64,000 bases of DNA from UBA4781 sp963674975 (GTDB taxonomy: Bacteria > Chloroflexota > Anaerolineae > Anaerolineales > Anaerolineaceae): NCBI GenBank assembly GCA_963674975.1, contig OY771913.1, positions 620,001-684,000 on the forward strand. Reading direction: 5' to 3'. The notes beneath the pieces were generated by a model. That model saw only the letters and a list, made by a program, of their open reading frames with translations, was not told where the DNA came from and made no database searches. Shown here piece by piece: positions 32,800-41,689 of the stretch. Numbering within the stretch: position 1 is the stretch's first letter; each line of letters begins with the position of its first letter. Position numbers and translations under genes: made by a program.

Positions 32800-33899
32800 G
32801 AATTCTGGTCCATCTCCACTGCCATCGTTTTCCTGCGCTGTTTTCTGTTGATCGAAGATAATCTTGGAAGAATTTGCTGGTAAAAGAAATAGAGCATCTT
32901 TCTGGCAGGATAATCCCATGCGCCAATGGTTCTCTGAACCTTTCCTCCTAATCCCTGTTTAAAGCGAAAGACATTCCACATTCGATCCGTTTCTTCAAAT
33001 TCATCGGGAGCACCCCATAGATCATAAATCGTGCATCCTCTGGCTTTGGCGAAACGCATGGCTTCCCACTGCAGCAGGTAATTGGGCATCTTTTCTTTAT
33101 GCTTGTTGGTGGACATACCGTAAAAATACCAGGCACAGTTTCCAATATAAAACAGGAATAAACCGGAAACCGGTTCTCCCTCCACCTCGGCGATAAAGGC
33201 GGTTGCCATTTTATTGTGGGTAAAGAGGTTCCACACATCCATATAGTATTCTTCTTCACGAATGATGAATCCGTCACGCAGGGAGGTCTCAAGGTACATT
33301 TGATAGATAAGCGGGAAATCTTTGGGTGTCGCAATACGCACCTTCACACCCTTCTTTTCAGACAGGCGGATGTTATAGCGGGTTTTTTGCTTCATCGCCG
33401 CCAGCAGTTCCTCTACAGAAGGTTCCAGGTTCAAGATCACGGTGTTGCGGAATTGAACCTGGTCAGGTGAGAAAATCCAACCACGACTTTTTAATTCTTT
33501 TTGAAGAAGAGCTGTTTCTTTTGAGATCGTTTCTTCAGGTTCTCCCGGCAGTCCTGTGGCAGTCACCAGTTCCGGATCCATCTTGAGAAACACCACTTTT
33601 TGCTTTCTGGCATAGGTTTGCAGATCACTCAGGATCCTGCGCAAAAGCGTATCGCCCCGCACCATAAAAAGAGGACCGCGCGGAATATAGCAGATGCGGA
33701 TGGTAACCATTCCCCGCAGAAAAGACATGGACCGTATCAACAGCATACAGGCTGCCTGCAGGTTTCCTTTTTCATCTTTCCAAACCAGGAAGTCTTTTTC
33801 CCATCCATATTTTTCTTTTATCTCACCCCATTCCCATGTTTGCAGAAAATGTGGATTGGAAAAACTCAAAACGATTTCATTCCAGGTGTTACGATCCAA
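32796..33899 (-). CDS. FemAB-family aminoacyl transferase (copy 1)
   Basis: 367 residues of the FemAB/FemX fold, two GNAT-like domains. Visible are LQTWEWGEIKEKYGWEKDF at the N-terminus, MKQKTRYNIRLSEKKGVKVRI in the middle and, in the second domain, NYLLQWEAMRFAKARGC and YDLWGAPDEF. FemAB proteins use aminoacyl-tRNA to add amino acids to the peptide of lipid II, forming interpeptide bridges. The family also contains enzymes modifying other acceptors. The gene overlaps the Nudix gene by 11 bases. A related copy is encoded two genes upstream. Confidence 0.88.
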   Translation of the reverse strand: MDRNTWNEIVLSFSNPHFLQTWEWGEIKEKYGWEKDFLVWKDEKGNLQAACMLLIRSMSFLRGMVTIRICYIPRGPLFMVRGDTLLRRILSDLQTYARKQKVVFLKMDPELVTATGLPGEPEETISKETALLQKELKSRGWIFSPDQVQFRNTVILNLEPSVEELLAAMKQKTRYNIRLSEKKGVKVRIATPKDFPLIYQMYLETSLRDGFIIREEEYYMDVWNLFTHNKMATAFIAEVEGEPVSGLFLFYIGNCAWYFYGMSTNKHKEKMPNYLLQWEAMRFAKARGCTIYDLWGAPDEFEETDRMWNVFRFKQGLGGKVQRTIGAWDYPARKMLYFFYQQILPRLSSINRKQRRKTMAVEMDQNS

Positions 33900-34407
33900 A
33901 ACTACCTTTACTTTCTTGTTCTTGAAGCCACTGTTGAACCACCAGCGTATGGCTTGATCCGGCGATATGCAGTGAACGAACTTCTTCCGGCAGGAAGAAA
34001 CCCAGCGCTGTAGATTCTACGCTGTTTCTTAAACCACCACCGATCTTTTTGCCATTATACATAATCAAAATACCATTTCCACGCGGATCATCCTGATACA
34101 TGCTGATACCGCGTAATCCGGTGATGGATATATCCAGTCCTGTTTCTTCTTTTACCTCCCGCAGCGCACCTGCCAGTGGATCCTCATCCACCTCGATATA
34201 ACCCGCAGGTAAATACCATAATCCTTTCCATGGGTCGAGCGCCCTCTGCACCAGCAGGAGCTTTCCATCTTCTTCGATTAGGACACCGGCGGTCACTTTC
34301 AACTGCGGATAATAGATCCAACCGCACTGCCGGCAAACCAGTCGCGGGCGATTTTCTAGAACTTTCTCTTGCAGTTCTTCACCGCAAAGCAGACAATGAT
34401 ATGCCAT
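33889..34407 (-). CDS. Nudix hydrolase with N-terminal zinc ribbon
   Basis: 172 residues. A four-cysteine zinc ribbon (CLLC near 5-8, CRQC near 25-28) precedes the Nudix domain. The Nudix box spans about residues 69-91 with REVKEETGL and a preceding GYIEVDEDP, complete with catalytic Glu residues. WYLPAGY is the usual strand before it. Such enzymes hydrolyse nucleoside diphosphates linked to another group, for example ADP-ribose, NADH or nucleotide sugars. The position between two FemAB genes, with an 11-base overlap on one side, suggests a role linked to cell-wall precursors, although the substrate is unknown. Confidence 0.88.
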   Translation of the reverse strand: MAYHCLLCGEELQEKVLENRPRLVCRQCGWIYYPQLKVTAGVLIEEDGKLLLVQRALDPWKGLWYLPAGYIEVDEDPLAGALREVKEETGLDISITGLRGISMYQDDPRGNGILIMYNGKKIGGGLRNSVESTALGFFLPEEVRSLHIAGSSHTLVVQQWLQEQESKGSFGS

Positions 34408-34409
34408 AT

Positions 34410-35393
34410 TTAGAATCCCTTACGTGAATATGCCCGATAGGCTGAATACAGGGGCTTATTATATACTTTATCCCATGCTCCCACCGTGCGTTTGATTTCT
34501 CCCCCAAAGCCGCGCTTGAATCGATAAACACCCCACAACCCATCACTGCGTGAAGCGAAATCTTTTTCCAGGATATCCTCCGGCGCATCCGGGACACCCC
34601 ACAGGTCATACTCTTCACAACCGTGCTTTTTTGCCCACTTGATAGCTTCCCACTGCAGCAAGTAGGTCGGCATGCGGTTGCGCTCCATATTATTTGAAGC
34701 CCCGTATAAATACCAGGCTCGTTTTCCTCTTCGAAAAACCATCAATCCTGCAAGTGGAGTATCTTTATATGACGCGATCAATAGACTGCATGATCCCTGC
34801 GGATTGAAAAGGTCATAGGCACGCTGGTAGTATTCATCTTCATGAATGCCAAACTCATCGCGCTCACCGGTGGCATGCATCAACTCATTGAACACATCCA
34901 CCCTGTCGCTTTCGGCAACCGTGATCTCTTTCTTTTCAGCCAGGCGAATGTTGTAGCGTGTTTTCTGCTTCATACGCTCCAACCAATCTTCTTCCGTTCC
35001 CTGCAGCGATAAAACAATGGTACAGCGCGGCTGAACCGTGCGCGACTCCGCATGAAAACCGGGCAAAAGCTGCTGTATATTCTTCCCTTCTGAATCCCAC
35101 TGATCTGGTTCCACTTTTAGGAATACAACATGTTCTTTCCGGCAGAAATCATCCAATTCTTTCCATAAAGGATCCCACCCGCTGCCAACAGGACCTTTAG
35201 GAATATATACTACTTTAAAACCAAGCGGAATATCTTTCAGAAGAACAAGAGCACCACATTGGTCATGTAAAAAATAATATGGGTTCCATCCAAAATCAGC
35301 TTTTAATGCTCCCCATTGAGCGCTCTGCAGTATATGTGCGCGGGGATCTTGCTGAATAAACTGCTGCCATTCTTTTTCGCTAACCAAACTCAT
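34410..35393 (-). CDS. FemAB-family aminoacyl transferase (copy 2)
   Basis: 327 residues, same family as copy 1. Matching phrases are LQSAQWGALKADFGW, MKQKTRYNIRLAEKKEITV, TYLLQWEAIKWAKKHGC, YDLWGVPDAPED and a closing VYRFKRGFGGEIKRTVGAWD. In this copy the loop before VYRFKRG is longer. The two copies share the central motifs but differ throughout, so they are old paralogues that may add different residues in sequence, as FemA and FemB do. The start overlaps the CapD-type gene stop by four bases (ATGA) and the Nudix gene follows after two bases. Confidence 0.88.
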   Translation of the reverse strand: MSLVSEKEWQQFIQQDPRAHILQSAQWGALKADFGWNPYYFLHDQCGALVLLKDIPLGFKVVYIPKGPVGSGWDPLWKELDDFCRKEHVVFLKVEPDQWDSEGKNIQQLLPGFHAESRTVQPRCTIVLSLQGTEEDWLERMKQKTRYNIRLAEKKEITVAESDRVDVFNELMHATGERDEFGIHEDEYYQRAYDLFNPQGSCSLLIASYKDTPLAGLMVFRRGKRAWYLYGASNNMERNRMPTYLLQWEAIKWAKKHGCEEYDLWGVPDAPEDILEKDFASRSDGLWGVYRFKRGFGGEIKRTVGAWDKVYNKPLYSAYRAYSRKGF

Positions 35394-37285
35394 GAGTCAA
35401 TCGCCGTTATATTAATGGATTGTGAACTGCGTACTGCCGCACCGGGAATCACCTTATCGAGCAGGGTGAGAATCGCTTCCGTTTTCCCGGCATGCGCCAG
35501 GTCAAGCAGTTTATTTATCGTATCTTGCAAGGCTTTGCCCGTCAATTGATCCTGCCCCTCTTCAAAGAACACATCGGGGTGGGAGGTCTTGCCGAACTTC
35601 CGCCCATCATTCCAGAGATCTTCGCTGAGCTTCTCGCCTTCTCTCACTCCGGTATATACGATTTCGATATCTTTCTCGGGTTCTAATCCTGAAAGGCGGA
35701 TCAGATCTTTTGCCAGGTCCAGAATGCGTATCTGCTCACCCATATTGAGGATAAAGGTTTCTCCGCCTTTTCCCATACCGGCTGTCTGCAGAACAAGATA
35801 TACCGCTTCTGGGATGGTCATAAAATATCGTTTCATATCCCGATGGGTGATCGTGACCGGTCCTCCCCTGGCGATCTGCCGTTTGAACAGGGGAACCACA
35901 CTCCCGCGACTGCCAAGCACATTTCCAAAGCGCACCACTGTGTATGGATTGCCGGTCTTTTTCGCGGCATCAATGACCATCATTTCTGCCACTCGTTTAG
36001 TAGCTCCCATTACATTAACAGGGCGAATAGCTTTATCGGTGGAGATCAAGACAAATCGCTGAACGTTATTATCAACAGAAACATCCAGCAAATTTTTCGT
36101 TCCACCGATATTATTCAAAACACATTCATCCACATTGCTTTCCATCAGCGGTACATGTTTATGAGCCGCCGCATGGAAAACAACATCCGGTTTCTTTTTC
36201 TTGAAAATGCGTGCGATCCGATCATGATCGCGGATATCTGCGATGACCGTTTGAATATGCAGCCCGGGATACTGCTCCATGATCTCAAGGTATGCTTCAA
36301 AAATAGCATTTTCGCCATGTCCAAGCATGATCAGCGCCCTGGGTTCCCAGCGGGCGATCTGACGGCACAACTCTCTTCCGATCGAACCGCCAGCCCCCGT
36401 TACCAGCACGACTTTTCCTTTGATAACTTGCCCTACCTGCTCATCGTTGGTATGAGCCGGCTGCCGGCGCAGAAGGTCAGCAATATCCACCTCACGCAGC
36501 CGTGAAATGCTCACCATACCGCCCAGCAGTTCATATAATCCCGGCATAGTGCGGTAAACAATATTCCGTTTTCGACATAACTCAGCGATCTCCCGGATCG
36601 TCATCCCCGAAGCGCTGGGAATGGCAATGATCACTTCATCAATATGGCGAATTGATAATATTTTTGGCAGGCTTTTGATCTCACCAAAAACGGGGATTCC
36701 ATGAATGGTCTTCCCTTTCTTTTCCGGGTTATCATCCAAAAAACCAACCGGATGCATTGCCAGCTGTGGATTGCGCTGTAATTCCTTGACAGTCATCACT
36801 CCAGCATCCCCGGCGCCGATCACCAGAATTTGACGCTCCGCTTTTGTATGTTTTAGCAAAGCAGACCGCCGTGCGCTCTCTGAAAAGATTCGGAAGGAAA
36901 AACGCTGCCCGCCCACCAGCAGGAGCGAAAGGATCCAGTCTATGACTAATACAGAGCGGGGGAAAGAATAAAAAACATTCCCGTACAAAACGAAATACAT
37001 AAGTGTGGAAACAAGAGCAGAAGCTGTGGTAACCGCAAGGAAGATCAATTTGATCTCCGGAACACTTGCATAAACCCACATTCTTCGATACAAGCCAAAC
37101 AGGTAGTAGGTAATCGGCTTGATGATCAGCGAAACCCCGATCATCCACAACAGCGAATAGAGATATGTGTCAAATATTTCGAATAATTCCAGCCTTAAAA
37201 CATAAGCCGACAGAATGGAAATTGGAATGATCAAAATATCTATGATGAAAACATGACGATTGCGGAGTATGAACTTCCCCTTCAC
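35390..37285 (-). CDS. Membrane nucleotide-sugar 4,6-dehydratase/epimerase (CapD/WbpM/FlaA1 family)
   Basis: 631 residues. Four membrane helices occupy about 12-120. A first Rossmann fold (VIGAGDAGVMTVKELQ, near 153) is followed by the catalytic short-chain dehydrogenase domain starting at VTGAGGSIGRELCRQI near 293. The catalytic region shows ISTDKAIRPVNVMGATKR, where Met replaces the common Tyr, as in other large WbpM-type enzymes. The family makes UDP-4-keto-6-deoxy sugars from UDP-GlcNAc for surface polysaccharides. It adjoins the sugar-phosphate transferase gene with no gap, consistent with a shared pathway at the membrane. Confidence 0.92.
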   Translation of the reverse strand: MKGKFILRNRHVFIIDILIIPISILSAYVLRLELFEIFDTYLYSLLWMIGVSLIIKPITYYLFGLYRRMWVYASVPEIKLIFLAVTTASALVSTLMYFVLYGNVFYSFPRSVLVIDWILSLLLVGGQRFSFRIFSESARRSALLKHTKAERQILVIGAGDAGVMTVKELQRNPQLAMHPVGFLDDNPEKKGKTIHGIPVFGEIKSLPKILSIRHIDEVIIAIPSASGMTIREIAELCRKRNIVYRTMPGLYELLGGMVSISRLREVDIADLLRRQPAHTNDEQVGQVIKGKVVLVTGAGGSIGRELCRQIARWEPRALIMLGHGENAIFEAYLEIMEQYPGLHIQTVIADIRDHDRIARIFKKKKPDVVFHAAAHKHVPLMESNVDECVLNNIGGTKNLLDVSVDNNVQRFVLISTDKAIRPVNVMGATKRVAEMMVIDAAKKTGNPYTVVRFGNVLGSRGSVVPLFKRQIARGGPVTITHRDMKRYFMTIPEAVYLVLQTAGMGKGGETFILNMGEQIRILDLAKDLIRLSGLEPEKDIEIVYTGVREGEKLSEDLWNDGRKFGKTSHPDVFFEEGQDQLTGKALQDTINKLLDLAHAGKTEAILTLLDKVIPGAAVRSSQSINITAIDS

Positions 37286-38710
37286 TCATACACCCCGCAG
37301 TCCAATAACCTGCCCCATGGTGCGCATGATGATAGTGATGTCCAACCAGATATTGCGATGTTTTATGTAATACAGATCATATTCCAGCTTGATAGCGGAT
37401 TCTTCCACATTGGACGCATACCGGTAATTGATCTGCGCCCAGCCCGTCATACCCGGTTTGACAAACAATCTCGCCCGATAAAATGGGATCTCTTTTTGAA
37501 GCTGGTTCACGAATTCAGGTCGCTCAGCCCGCGGACCGACCATAGAAATATCCCCTTTTAATACATTGAGGAACTGCGGCAGTTCATCCAGGTGGCTGCG
37601 CCGTAGAAATCTCCCAACTTTGGTCACCCGCTCATCATTTTCAACCGCCAAGCGTGCCACGCCATCTTCCTCCGCATCCAAACGCATGGTGCGGAATTTC
37701 ATCAGGGTAAAGGGTCTCCCGTTGATGCCAATCCGCTCCTGCCGGTAGAGAATAGGCTTTCCATCATTGAGAAAAATAATAAGCGCAATAATGGGAGCAA
37801 GAGGAACAAGCAGGATAAAACCCACGCATGCCACACAAATATCCACGATACGCTTCAAAGTTTCATATCCTGAAGTCGAGCGCGCATGGTCAACAAACGA
37901 ACGCAAGATCCAGTCATCTTCCAGCAAGAAGATCGGCACACGACCGATCAATTCTTCATACAGGATAGGCATAGTGGTGATCTCGATCCCATTTTCTTTC
38001 GCCTGCAAAATAGAGCTGAATGTTTCAGGCTGCATCTCACCGGAAATAGAAAAGATCAGGTCGGTAATGTGTTCTTTTTCGATGATCTCCAACAGGTTGC
38101 TGCTGCTTCCCATTACCTGTAGACCATCAATGTTCTTCCCTACTTTTTGCGCATCGTCATCGATGTATCCTACCAGGTAAAAAGGTGATGGCCAGAGATT
38201 CTTGATGATCTTCGCCATGGTGCATCCGGAACGACCTGCGCCGATGATCAAAACCCTTCGCAGAAATGCCGGAGCAGTAAATACCGTGATATAGAGATTT
38301 CTCCATATCAGGGTCAGTACTGCCACCGAACCGATAAATGCAGCCACTCCACGACGCGGAAGGGTTTTCGGTTCGGCAATGAAGAAGATAAAAAGATAGA
38401 AAATGGTTGATACAACCGTGGCGATCAATATGCCCTGGATCGTATCCCGGCGGTTGCCCGCTTTTCGAACGTTGTATAGATCAATGATCAATATCATCCA
38501 CAAAAGCGGTAGGATATAAAACCAGAAAGGAGGTCGTTCACGAATGAACTGCAGTGAAAAACTGATCCATTGATCTTTTTGTGCCCAGATGTATAAAGCA
38601 ATGAACAATGAAATGATGCCGATTACCAAATCCCCCAGGATCAGTATCCATTGTCGTTCCTGTGGTTTTATCAACCAGCGTTTGTTTCTTGTTCTCTGCA
38701 TATTTGCCAT
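37286..38710 (-). CDS. Polyprenyl-phosphate sugar phosphotransferase (WbaP/WcaJ-type)
   Basis: 474 residues. Four N-terminal membrane helices and a central Rossmann-like domain (VLIIGAGRSGCTMAK) precede another membrane segment (near 290). The C-terminal catalytic domain contains LMKFRTMR, a segment with DERVTKVGRFLRRSHLDELPQ and SMVGPRAERPEF, then KPGMTGWAQI. This is the full monotopic phosphoglycosyltransferase signature. It transfers a sugar 1-phosphate from a UDP-sugar to undecaprenyl phosphate, starting assembly of a polysaccharide repeat. The likely donor is the product of the adjacent CapD-type enzyme. A TATAAT lies four bases before its ATG and may be an internal promoter. Confidence 0.93.
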   Translation of the reverse strand: MANMQRTRNKRWLIKPQERQWILILGDLVIGIISLFIALYIWAQKDQWISFSLQFIRERPPFWFYILPLLWMILIIDLYNVRKAGNRRDTIQGILIATVVSTIFYLFIFFIAEPKTLPRRGVAAFIGSVAVLTLIWRNLYITVFTAPAFLRRVLIIGAGRSGCTMAKIIKNLWPSPFYLVGYIDDDAQKVGKNIDGLQVMGSSSNLLEIIEKEHITDLIFSISGEMQPETFSSILQAKENGIEITTMPILYEELIGRVPIFLLEDDWILRSFVDHARSTSGYETLKRIVDICVACVGFILLVPLAPIIALIIFLNDGKPILYRQERIGINGRPFTLMKFRTMRLDAEEDGVARLAVENDERVTKVGRFLRRSHLDELPQFLNVLKGDISMVGPRAERPEFVNQLQKEIPFYRARLFVKPGMTGWAQINYRYASNVEESAIKLEYDLYYIKHRNIWLDITIIMRTMGQVIGLRGV

Positions 38711-38732
38711 TTCGATTATATATTGTACTCAA

Positions 38733-39734
38733 TTATTTCTTTGTAATAGCGCTGACAAGAAAACCCATCCCCCAGGCAAAATGCATGGTGATCGTGGCAG
38801 CGGGAAAACCCAGAATAAGCGCCGGTTCTTTTTTCTTGACGGCACCGGAGATACTTGCTGAAAATAGAATGAGAAGGTAAATTCCCAGTATAGATAGATA
38901 GCTATACGCAATATATTTATTGAACGGTGAAAAAAGAATACCTAGAATATTCACCAATACGAAGAGAGGTGGTAAAGCCTGGCGCCAGCGAATGGTTTTC
39001 GGATAGCGTTTCAACATCTGCAGCTTCCAGTAGCCGTAACGCCAGTATTGTTTCACCAATTCCTTTAAATTCTTTCTCGCGAAGTACACGCAGCGAATGG
39101 AAGGGTCAAACCAGACCTTCCCCCCATTCTGGCGAATGCGCGCGTTGAATTCGTAGTCTTCATTGGAAAGCAGGGTTTCATCAAACTTGCCGACGCTGAA
39201 AAACAGATCTCTGCGAAATGAGCCGAACGGGACCGTATCAACCTCACCGGTCTGGTTCGAATAGCGGTAGCGTGCATCTCCTACTCCCAGCGGGTGTGCA
39301 GCCGCGGCAGCAATGGCTTTTGCCATGCAGGTATCGGCTCCCGGTTTGATCTCCCATACACCGCCGACATTCTCACCTTTCTTTTCTTCCAGGTCGCGAA
39401 TACAGGTGGAAATGTAGCCGGGATACGGCATGGAATGCGCGTCAAGCCGCACCAGATATTCCCCTTGCGCCGCATCTGCAGCCGCATTGACCGCGGCAGG
39501 GATGGTCCGCTGGGGATTATCTACAATTTTCACCGCCAGCTGCGGATGCGCTTTGCTGAATTCCATGATCTTCTCTCTCGTTTTATCTTGAGAAAGAGCA
39601 TCAGCAATAACAACTTCCATATCTACCCGTGGAAAATCTTGCTCGAGAATTGCTTTTAACAAAAGCTGGATCGTGTTTTCTTCGTTATAACAGGGAACGA
39701 TCACAGACACTTTTTTTTGGGGTTGTATATCCAA
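38733..39734 (-). CDS. GT2-family glycosyltransferase (ExoA-like)
   Basis: 333 residues from a TTG at 39734 (an in-frame stop lies two codons upstream). The GT-A fold has VSVIVPCYNEENTIQ at the N-terminus, the DxD-like RLDAHSMPYPGYI and the acceptor-site SNEDYEFNARIRQNGG. Two to three membrane segments lie at the C-terminus (about 245-325). It resembles succinoglycan glycosyltransferase ExoA. It should add a sugar to the lipid-linked intermediate made by the downstream sugar-phosphate transferase. It is the first gene of the eight-kilobase minus-strand operon. Confidence 0.9.
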   Translation of the reverse strand: MDIQPQKKVSVIVPCYNEENTIQLLLKAILEQDFPRVDMEVVIADALSQDKTREKIMEFSKAHPQLAVKIVDNPQRTIPAAVNAAADAAQGEYLVRLDAHSMPYPGYISTCIRDLEEKKGENVGGVWEIKPGADTCMAKAIAAAAAHPLGVGDARYRYSNQTGEVDTVPFGSFRRDLFFSVGKFDETLLSNEDYEFNARIRQNGGKVWFDPSIRCVYFARKNLKELVKQYWRYGYWKLQMLKRYPKTIRWRQALPPLFVLVNILGILFSPFNKYIAYSYLSILGIYLLILFSASISGAVKKKEPALILGFPAATITMHFAWGMGFLVSAITKK

Positions 39735-40024
39735 TTTTCAACTCGTTTTCAACATGACCGGATTTTTTTTTATTGTGTTCTTTATTATCCAGATTGCTCA
39801 TTATCCAGCTTTTTTATACTATTGGATGGATAATCATTTGAACAGTAAGATAATCCTAAACCAAAACCTTTCTTTTTTCCATGTTCTCGTACAATATCAA
39901 TCCGCTAGAATCGTTTCGTGTGATCGGTTTTTCGATCCAGGAATCCCAATTTCTGATACCAATAAGGAACATACCTCAATGTCTATTTTATATGATTTTA
40001 TCTTTGTGTATTTTAAGGCATTCT
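39735..40024. other. AT-rich intergenic region
   Basis: No supported gene. It must contain the promoter of the polysaccharide operon, but no strong consensus pair could be pointed to. A 93-codon plus-strand frame here lacks a ribosome site and family likeness. Confidence 0.5.
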
Positions 40025-40069
40025 TATTAAAATAGAAAATGTTTATCGATTTTGATGCGCTACATTTTC
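40025..40069 (-). terminator. Possible terminator of ridA
   Basis: GAAAATGT and ACATTTTC (40035-40042 and 40062-40069) form an 8-bp stem with a 19-base loop. On the minus strand the stem is followed by TATTTTAAT. It begins three bases after the ridA stop. Confidence 0.45.
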
Positions 40070-40071
40070 CA

Positions 40072-40467
40072 TCAATCAAGAACAGCAATTGCTTCGATCT
40101 CTACTAATCCTCCCTTGGGGAGTGCTGCTACTTCAACTGCCGAACGCGCAGGAGGATTCTCGCTGAAAAATTTTGCATAGATCTCGTTCATGGCACCGAA
40201 ATCAGCCATGTTCTGCAAGAAAACAGTTGTCTTGATCACCTGAGAAAGATTAGCGCCGGCTGCGGTCAGAATCGCATTGAGATTTTGCAGTGCTTTTTCA
40301 GTCTGTGCCTGAATACCGCCCTCTACCAGCATCCCGGTTTCGGCATCCATGCCCAGCTGACCGGCTGTAATGAGCAGGTTTCCGGCTTTGACAGCCAGGG
40401 AATAAGGACCCACTGCCTGGGGTGCATTTGCAACAGAGGCGAAAGTTTTTATTTTATTTGCAGTCAT
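40072..40467 (-). CDS. ridA: RidA-family reactive intermediate deaminase
   Basis: 131 residues from the ATG at 40467, which has GGAGG eight bases upstream; the TTG start five codons earlier sits on top of that ribosome site. Family markers are ANAPQAVGPYSLAVKAGNLL at the start, NLNAILTAAGA and the catalytic Arg in NPPARSAVEVAALPKGGLVEIE. RidA hydrolyses 2-aminoacrylate and related enamines to keto acids and protects pyridoxal enzymes. It stands alone, divergent from prfA. Confidence 0.93.
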   Translation of the reverse strand: MTANKIKTFASVANAPQAVGPYSLAVKAGNLLITAGQLGMDAETGMLVEGGIQAQTEKALQNLNAILTAAGANLSQVIKTTVFLQNMADFGAMNEIYAKFFSENPPARSAVEVAALPKGGLVEIEAIAVLD

Positions 40468-40542
40468 TGTTTCATCCTCCAACCTATTTCTATTCTGGCT
40501 TCATTATATTTGAAATAAAGAAAAGAGGGGGATTGCTGCACT

Positions 40543-40550
40543 GGTATAAT
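40543..40550 (+). promoter_or_regulatory. Extended -10 promoter of prfA
   Basis: TGGTATAAT, an extended -10 box (TGN before TATAAT at 40545-40550). No -35 match is needed with this type. Leader length about 56 bases. Confidence 0.55.
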
Positions 40551-40612
40551 ACGATGAGATTATAAGTTTGGAATTCATTTCGGACAAAATCCAACACTAT
40601 TTGTGAGGTCTT

Positions 40613-41689
40613 ATGTTATTAGATAGTCTTGCTGCCCTCGAGTCAAAGTATGAAGAGATCAAGCAGCAAATTGAAGAAAATATGAATGATTATCAAAAAG
40701 TCGCCGAGCTTTCAAAAGAACGCTCGGAACTTGAGCCAATCATTGAGAAAAGCACTTTATATCATCAGAAACTGAAGAGTCTGCAGGAGTCGCAAGCACT
40801 GCTGGATGGTAATGATGAAGAAATGCGCGCACTGGCAGCAGATGAGGTGCAAACTCTCGAACCGGAAATTGAGCAGCTTGAAAAAGAATTAAAAAGCATG
40901 CTGGTTCCCAAAGATCCGCGCGACCACCGCAACGTCATCATGGAGATCCGCGCCGGAACCGGAGGAGATGAAGCCGGACTGTTTGCAGCAGATCTTTTCC
41001 GCATGTACTCACGCTATGCTGACTCCAGAGGTTGGAAGATCGAAGTGCTCTCTCAAAATGAGACCGGTATTGGCGGGTTTAAAGAGATCATTTTCATGAT
41101 CAAAGGGAGAGGCGCTTACTCTCGCCTGAAATTCGAATCCGGCGTGCACCGCGTGCAGCGTATTCCCACCACCGAATCCTCCGGTCGCATCCATACCTCG
41201 ACTGTTACCGTAGCTGTGCTGGCAGAGGTGGAAGATGTAGATATTCAGATCCCGGATACAGACCTGCGTATCGATGTATATAAATCTTCCGGAGCCGGCG
41301 GTCAGAACGTGCAGAAGAACGCCACCGCGGTCCGCATCACCCACCTTCCCACCGGTATGGTGATCGCCTGCCAGGATGAACGCTCCCAGCTTCAGAACCG
41401 TCTGCGCGCCCTCAGCATTTTACGCGCCCGCCTGTATGAGATCGAAGAAGAAAAACGCAAACAGGAGCGTGATGCCACCCGCCTATCCCAGGTAGGCAGC
41501 GGAGAACGAGCCGAAAAGATCCGCACCTACAACTACCCGCAATCCCGCGTGACCGATCACCGCATCGACGTTTCTTCTCACAACCTCCCCTCGGTCATGG
41601 AAGGCAACCTGGATGCGTTCATCGATGAATTGACTCTGCGATATGAAACAGAACGGCTATCGCTCGTGGAAGAACAGGGTGAAAAATAG
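40613..41689 (+). CDS. prfA: Peptide chain release factor 1
   Basis: 358 residues. The catalytic GGQ is at 229-231 in SSGAGGQNVQKN. The stop-codon recognition region around VHRVQRIPTTESSGRIHTST is typical of RF1 (the PxT-like PTTE). It releases peptides at UAA and UAG. It is followed by its own methyltransferase gene prmC with an 11-base overlap, a common arrangement. The frame has a start behind GAGG. Confidence 0.95.
   Translation: MLLDSLAALESKYEEIKQQIEENMNDYQKVAELSKERSELEPIIEKSTLYHQKLKSLQESQALLDGNDEEMRALAADEVQTLEPEIEQLEKELKSMLVPKDPRDHRNVIMEIRAGTGGDEAGLFAADLFRMYSRYADSRGWKIEVLSQNETGIGGFKEIIFMIKGRGAYSRLKFESGVHRVQRIPTTESSGRIHTSTVTVAVLAEVEDVDIQIPDTDLRIDVYKSSGAGGQNVQKNATAVRITHLPTGMVIACQDERSQLQNRLRALSILRARLYEIEEEKRKQERDATRLSQVGSGERAEKIRTYNYPQSRVTDHRIDVSSHNLPSVMEGNLDAFIDELTLRYETERLSLVEEQGEK

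Noticed and set aside
39754..40035. 93-codon plus-strand frame in the gap between the GT2 gene and ridA
   Set aside because: No ribosome site, highly AT-rich, no family likeness, and overlaps the probable ridA terminator.
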